The position numbers were made by a program, and so were the translations under genes. 64,000 nt of DNA, from the NCBI RefSeq assembly GCF_963662555.1, contig NZ_OY759719.1, forward strand, positions 2,624,985 to 2,688,984, given 5' to 3'. This DNA comes from Thiomicrorhabdus sp. (lineage in GTDB: Bacteria; Pseudomonadota; Gammaproteobacteria; Thiomicrospirales; Thiomicrospiraceae). The notes beneath the pieces were generated by a model. That model was not told where the DNA came from. It did no database searches and worked only from the letters and a program-made list of their open reading frames with translations. Below are positions 60,512 to 64,000 of the stretch, one piece after another; positions within the stretch are counted from its first letter, which is position 1, and each line of letters starts with the position of its first letter.

Positions 60512-60556
60512 AAAAAAGCCCAAAACCTTTAACATCTTCATGTTTGAGTTTTAGGC
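60512..60556 (-). terminator. Rho-independent terminator of the spe operon
   Basis: On the minus strand GCC-TAAAAC...GGTTTTGGGC, with an inner AACAT/ATGTT pairing, is followed by TTTTTTG. One mismatch breaks the stem. It lies 55 bases after the decarboxylase stop. Confidence 0.65.
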
Positions 60557-60559
60557 AAT

Positions 60560-60597
60560 TTGTATTAACTAATTGTAATTGTATTAACTAATTGTAA
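60560..60597. repeat. Tandem duplication of a 19-bp unit
   Basis: Two perfect head-to-tail copies of TTGTATTAACTAATTGTAA between the terminator and the decarboxylase stop codon. Probably slippage; no function is evident. Confidence 0.8.
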
Positions 60598-60610
60598 TTA
60601 AAACTGAAAA

Positions 60611-61855
60611 TTAATTATCGTCTGAGTGATCAATTAAATCTTCAACCACCACAATTTTAGGTTTTGGGTAGTAGTTGAATTCGGTTGCTGACGCAATGGT
60701 ATAAGCCCCCATTTGCTTTGCAATCATAATATCGCCTACCTCTAATTCGGGTAGTTCCATATCTTCATCCACAACATCAATACTGTCACACGTTGGGCCT
60801 GCTAATACACTTGGGTAAAAATCCCCCATTGGATCAACTGGCTTTAGTGGTGCAATAGGGTATTTTGCGTGGTCATACATTTGACCACTTAACGCACCAT
60901 ATACACCGTCATCCAAGTAGTACCAAATACGTGCGCCACGTTTGGCTTTACCCATGATTGTCATCACTTCAATCATAGATGGTGCAGAGATAAAACGCCC
61001 TGGTTCAGCAAATACCTCAATACCTTCTGGTAGCTCTTTTAACGCTTCCATAACCGGTACACAAAAGTCTTCAATTGGCGTGACAGGCCCTTGGTAAGAA
61101 ACCGGGAAACTACCACCAATATCTAAATACTTCCAGTTGATATGCGTCATCTCTTTCATGGCGTTAATCGATGCGGTAACCGCATTAACCTGTGCCATTG
61201 GCGATAATGACTGTGAACCTACATGGAAAGATAAACCTGAAACCGTTAGTTCATTTTCTAAAGCAAGATTTACCAGGCCTGGTAATTCTTCTAAAGCACA
61301 ACCAAATTTACGTGATAAATCCACCACAGCATCTTGGCTACGGAAACTCACACGTACAATCAATTCAACTTGATCTTTATAAGGAATAAACTTAACCACT
61401 TCAGCCGGATTATCCACCACAAAACGGTGACAACCAAAGTCTAAAGCCGCACGTATTTCTTTATCTTTTTTAATAGGGTGAGTATGAATGCAAGCATCCC
61501 CTTTCACCCCCAAACTTTCTACTAAGGCTACTTCACCCGCCGTTGCCAAATCAAATTGACTACCTAATTTTTTTAGGCGTTTGATGACGGCAGGGTGAGA
61601 AAGCGATTTAAGTGCATAGAACAACTTAACCACTGGTAAAGCCGCTTGCAAAGCATTGTATTGGTATTCAATTTCTTGCAAATCCAATACCAAAAACGGT
61701 GTTTCATGCTGAGCGACTAACTCTTTTAAAGAAGCACGGTCAAACAGCTCTAATTCATCAGGGTGAGTTTGCTCAGCAAAATGTTGTTCTAATTGTTCTA
61801 AATCTTCCCCAATCAATTGTTCAACTGGGTTTTCATCAAAAGGAGATGGTGCCAT
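60611..61855 (-). CDS. Ornithine/lysine decarboxylase, alanine-racemase fold
   Basis: PLP enzyme (fold III) making putrescine from ornithine, or cadaverine from lysine. The 414 residues have a 35-residue acidic N-terminal extension, the PLP lysine in VVKLFYALKSLSHPAV, SGLSFHVGSQSLSP, DIGGSFPVSY, EPGRFISAPS, and the catalytic Cys in LAGPTCDSIDVVDED. It is third in the speD-speE operon, overlapping speE as TAATG, so supplying putrescine to SpeE is the natural role. Arginine and carboxynorspermidine decarboxylases are relatives but fit less well. A 16-bp palindrome encodes LPGLVN. Confidence 0.88.
   Translation of the reverse strand: MAPSPFDENPVEQLIGEDLEQLEQHFAEQTHPDELELFDRASLKELVAQHETPFLVLDLQEIEYQYNALQAALPVVKLFYALKSLSHPAVIKRLKKLGSQFDLATAGEVALVESLGVKGDACIHTHPIKKDKEIRAALDFGCHRFVVDNPAEVVKFIPYKDQVELIVRVSFRSQDAVVDLSRKFGCALEELPGLVNLALENELTVSGLSFHVGSQSLSPMAQVNAVTASINAMKEMTHINWKYLDIGGSFPVSYQGPVTPIEDFCVPVMEALKELPEGIEVFAEPGRFISAPSMIEVMTIMGKAKRGARIWYYLDDGVYGALSGQMYDHAKYPIAPLKPVDPMGDFYPSVLAGPTCDSIDVVDEDMELPELEVGDIMIAKQMGAYTIASATEFNYYPKPKIVVVEDLIDHSDDN
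61270..61285. repeat. Iterated palindrome, 16-bp perfect, in the decarboxylase gene
   Basis: TTACCAGGCCTGGTAA encodes Leu-Pro-Gly-Leu on the minus strand, the same frame use as the copy in the MotB-type gene. Confidence 0.9.
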
Positions 61856-62703
61856 TACTGTATTGCGTCCAAAACATATTGCGGTAACGCAAAGCTTCCT
61901 TTATGTACCGCAGGGGTATAAAAACGTGTTGAAAGATTAGCGGCTTTATAACGAGCTTCAATGGTCTCCAACGACACATTTTTTAGGGCTAAGTTGTCGG
62001 TTGCCCAGGCAAATGTCATGATCCCACCAACATAGGTTGGCACCGCACCGCTGTAGAAGCTAGCTTCTGTAAACAGTGGCGATAAACGCTTGTGTGTGGT
62101 GGTGACTTCTTCGGTCTGCATAAAACTCACACCGTTTTGGGCCACAAACACGCCACCCTCGTTTAGACAATTTTTAATCCCTTGGTAAAAACGTGAAGTA
62201 AATAACACTTCACCAGGCCCCATAGGATCGGTTGAATCAGAAATAATCACATCAAACTTTTCTGTGCATTCATTGACAAAATCCACACCATCGGCAATCA
62301 CAATATTCGCTTTTGGATTATCGTACGCACCGGCTGAATGATTGGGTAAATACTGAATACACATATCAATCACTTGCTGATCAATCTCTACTTGAGTGAC
62401 TGATTCAACATTTTGGTGTTTCAAAACTTCACGTAAAATACCGCCGTCTCCACCACCAATAATCAACACTTTCTTAGCTTCACCATGTGCCAACATTGGT
62501 ACGTGAACCATCATTTCGTGATAGATAAACTCGTCTTTTTCAGTGGTCTGAATCACGCCATCTAAAGCCATTACCGTACCCCATTGACCGTTGTTAAAAA
62601 TAACAAGGTGTTGGTGCCCGGTATCCACTTCAAATAACACTTCATCCATAACGAACTGCTGTCCCCAAGTTGGGTATAAAGTTTCTAAATAATTCTTTTT
62701 CAT
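61855..62703 (-). CDS. speE: Spermidine synthase
   Basis: Transfers aminopropyl from decarboxylated SAM to putrescine. The 282 residues include an N-terminal beta domain ([38 protein letters not shown]), the dcSAM loop [32 protein letters not shown], and [18 protein letters not shown] (catalytic and diamine-binding acids). It overlaps speD by 4 bases (ATGA) and the decarboxylase by one base, so all three genes are translationally coupled. Confidence 0.96.
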   Translation of the reverse strand: MKKNYLETLYPTWGQQFVMDEVLFEVDTGHQHLVIFNNGQWGTVMALDGVIQTTEKDEFIYHEMMVHVPMLAHGEAKKVLIIGGGDGGILREVLKHQNVESVTQVEIDQQVIDMCIQYLPNHSAGAYDNPKANIVIADGVDFVNECTEKFDVIISDSTDPMGPGEVLFTSRFYQGIKNCLNEGGVFVAQNGVSFMQTEEVTTTHKRLSPLFTEASFYSGAVPTYVGGIMTFAWATDNLALKNVSLETIEARYKAANLSTRFYTPAVHKGSFALPQYVLDAIQ

Positions 62704-63209
62704 GCGATAGCCAATGTTTCTTCAACCACTTCACCACGAAGAATTGTCTCAACTTTTACTTCTGTTGGGGTAAAAGCCGCTTTTAAGACATCAATCGCTT
62801 TTTCTGGCTCTGAATCACCACACATAAAGACATCAAATGCCGCATAGTTACGCTCAGGCCAAGAGTGCACACTGATGTGAGATTCAGCTAAAACCGCAAC
62901 ACCTGAAATACCACCATTAGGGGTAAAGTGATGAAGGTGAATGTGCAGTAAAGTGGCTTTGGCTTTTTCAACGGCTTCTCTTAACGCAGCTTCCATAACC
63001 TTAAGGTTATCAAGTTCAGTTGCACCCCATAAATCAATAATTAGGTGTGTACCTGCATAAGTTTTGCCATTACGACAAATAAAATGGTCTTGTGTTTGAT
63101 CTTCAACAGCTTGATCGTGAGTCGGCCAAGAATCATCAATGACAGTGGTTTTTTCAATTACTTCAAAGTGGTCGTTACCCGTGACCAGGACGTTTTCTGA
63201 ATTTGGCAT
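62700..63209 (-). CDS. speD: S-adenosylmethionine decarboxylase proenzyme
   Basis: Pyruvoyl enzyme that provides decarboxylated SAM. The self-cleavage site is seen in [31 protein letters not shown] (cleavage before the Ser of ESH). This short sequence of 169 residues matches the SpeH-like class 1B enzyme of Bacillus and Thermotoga, not the longer E. coli SpeD. ATG at 63209 follows AAGG; an in-frame TTG at 63239 is unlikely. It is the first gene of the speD-speE-decarboxylase operon, with a long leader. Confidence 0.94.
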   Translation of the reverse strand: MPNSENVLVTGNDHFEVIEKTTVIDDSWPTHDQAVEDQTQDHFICRNGKTYAGTHLIIDLWGATELDNLKVMEAALREAVEKAKATLLHIHLHHFTPNGGISGVAVLAESHISVHSWPERNYAAFDVFMCGDSEPEKAIDVLKAAFTPTEVKVETILRGEVVEETLAIA

Positions 63210-63441
63210 TTTAGAGTACCTTATAAAACACCCGAACAAGGAGGTTACGGATGAATGATTAATAATAGAAGTTTTAGCACGAAATCATAAAAGCACTAAA
63301 GCCTCTTAATAGTTCACAAACAAAGGCTAGTTTGCGAACCCCAACCACGTAGCTTTATCTACGTGAGGTGTTAACCATTTTTCTTTCTGTTGCCTTCGAC
63401 CAGCTTAAAAATCAAACACGAAGGTTTCTGTGTGAAAAAGG
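63210..63441 (-). ncRNA. Candidate structured 5' leader of the spe operon
   Basis: About 230 untranslated bases precede speD. On the minus strand they hold a CACGTAG/CTACGTG hairpin (63346-63365), next to it a GTTCGCAAAC/GTTTGTGAAC hairpin (63312-63339), and a G-U-containing hairpin TTTAGTGC/GTGCTAAA (63273-63301). A purine-rich CCTCC/GGAGG-like stretch precedes the gene. No match to a riboswitch class I know. Regulation by polyamine or SAM is only a hypothesis. Confidence 0.4.
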
Positions 63442-63447
63442 AATTGC

Positions 63448-63477
63448 GTATTATTCGCTTTTTTTAAAAAAAAGCAA
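63448..63477 (-). promoter_or_regulatory. Candidate promoter of the spe operon
   Basis: Minus strand TTGCTT (63472-63477), 17-18 bases, then ATAATA/TAATAC. The spacer holds the symmetrical GC-T/A-tract-GC sequence (63457-63475), which could bend DNA or act as an UP-like element. Confidence 0.45.
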
Positions 63478-63624
63478 GCAATTTTTTACAACAAGATAAT
63501 GCATTGTAAAAACAGTGCATCTTATTGATATACAAGTAAATATCCTACTTATAAAAACTTACCATTTTCTGTATATTTTGATTGCCCAAAACAGAAAACA
63601 GGAGCATAATTCTGCTCCCCTATT
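63478..63624. other. Divergent spacer with two hairpins before the oxygenase gene
   Basis: TTTTCTGT...ACAGAAAA (63566-63599), with an inner TTTG/CAAA, and GGAGCA/TGCTCC (63601-63618) are adjacent inverted repeats. The second occupies the place of a ribosome binding site before the predicted TTG start at 63625. Confidence 0.45.
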
Positions 63625-64000
63625 TTGAGTGATACTAACTTGACCTTTTCACCTGAAAATATTAATCAGCTTTTAGACAGCCTTGTAGAACAGGGTTGGT
63701 ACGAATGGCCTAATGCTATATCCGATTCTATTTGTGATTCACTTCTTGCTGAAATTGAAACCTACGATGAGTTAGGTGCTTTACAACGAGCAGGAATTGG
63801 ACGTGGTGAACAGCATCAATTAAACAGTAGTGTTCGACGAGATGAAATCAAATGGTTAGATGGGCGTTCAGAATCGCAACTACAATATTTTGCAGCAATG
63901 AAATCCCTGCAAACAGAGATGAATCGTGCGTTGTTTTTAGGCTTGTTTGAATACGAGTGCCATTATGCACTCTATCCAGAGGGTGGGTTTTATAAAACCC
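63625..64000 (+). CDS. 2OG-Fe(II) oxygenase family protein, 3' end beyond window
   Basis: The open frame runs to the window edge (125 codons). It reads NINQLLDSLVEQGWYEWPNAISDSICDSLLAEIETYDELGALQRAGIGRGEQHQLNSSVRRDEIKWLDGRSESQLQ, then ECHYALYPEGGFYKT, which resembles SM-20/prolyl-4-hydroxylase-like oxygenases just before their iron-binding HxD. The metal ligands lie beyond the window, so the family call rests on the N-terminal half. No ATG is available; TTG at 63625 or 63640 would have to serve, and the start is uncertain. Confidence 0.7.
   Translation, partial: MSDTNLTFSPENINQLLDSLVEQGWYEWPNAISDSICDSLLAEIETYDELGALQRAGIGRGEQHQLNSSVRRDEIKWLDGRSESQLQYFAAMKSLQTEMNRALFLGLFEYECHYALYPEGGFYKT

Overview
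The window is AT-rich, gene-dense bacterial chromosome with no rRNA, tRNA, CRISPR array, transposase, integrase or phage gene that I could find. Gene content and order point to a free-living, motile gammaproteobacterium: hemA-prfA-prmC beside a divergent TPR lipoprotein, glyQ-glyS-gmhB-plsC, ppk-ppx, msrPQ, TusA-like and YajQ proteins. The low G+C content and the mix of sulfur-related and c-di-GMP genes fit the Thiomicrospira/Hydrogenovibrio/Thiomicrorhabdus group. That placement is inference, not proof.

Layout. 1-5.6 kb: a partial TPR lipoprotein (minus), then hemA, prfA, prmC and a MoeB-like gene (plus). 5.6-10.1 kb, minus strand: motB, motA, parC and an HMA-domain protein. 10.4-17.4 kb, plus strand: selO, two tandem membrane PAS-GGDEF-EAL proteins and a PilZ-like protein. 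17.5-20.5 kb: a small secreted protein and parE (minus), then a large multi-helix element just before pdxH. 20.5-28.7 kb: pdxH and ung (plus) converge on a minus-strand run of glyQ, glyS, gmhB, plsC and a second stator-like set with one MotA-type and two MotB-type genes. 29-31.9 kb: a TusA-like protein, an M23 peptidase and anmK. 31.9-34.8 kb, minus strand: gltA, erpA, argC. 34.9-39.7 kb: msrPQ, a GST-like gene, and groES-groEL behind a perfect CIRCE operator. 40-45.8 kb: pyrC, then a periplasmic binding protein translationally coupled to a CHASE-PAS-GGDEF-EAL protein and yidD. 46-55.3 kb: ppk-ppx, a CysJ-like reductase, a coiled-coil protein, nfo, pyrE, sixA and an OmpA-like protein. 55.5-64 kb: a TauE-like permease, mscS, an aminotransferase, yajQ-argB, a speD-speE-ornithine decarboxylase operon behind a structured leader, and a partial 2OG-Fe(II) oxygenase.

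Themes. Second-messenger and motility functions recur: three GGDEF-EAL proteins, a PilZ-like protein, YajQ, and two stator sets. The rest is largely housekeeping: haem, translation, NAD(P)/PLP, arginine, pyrimidine, polyamine, polyphosphate, peptidoglycan recycling and repair.

The strongest unexplained signal is a palindrome, core ACCAGGCCTGGT, with 12 exact copies in 64 kb plus many near copies. It occurs both inside genes and between them. Intergenic copies are often extended to 16-32 bp of perfect symmetry, and one pair forms a terminator. The second is a 263-nt multi-branched foldable element between parE and pdxH, in which most helix exceptions are G-U pairs if it is read as plus-strand RNA.
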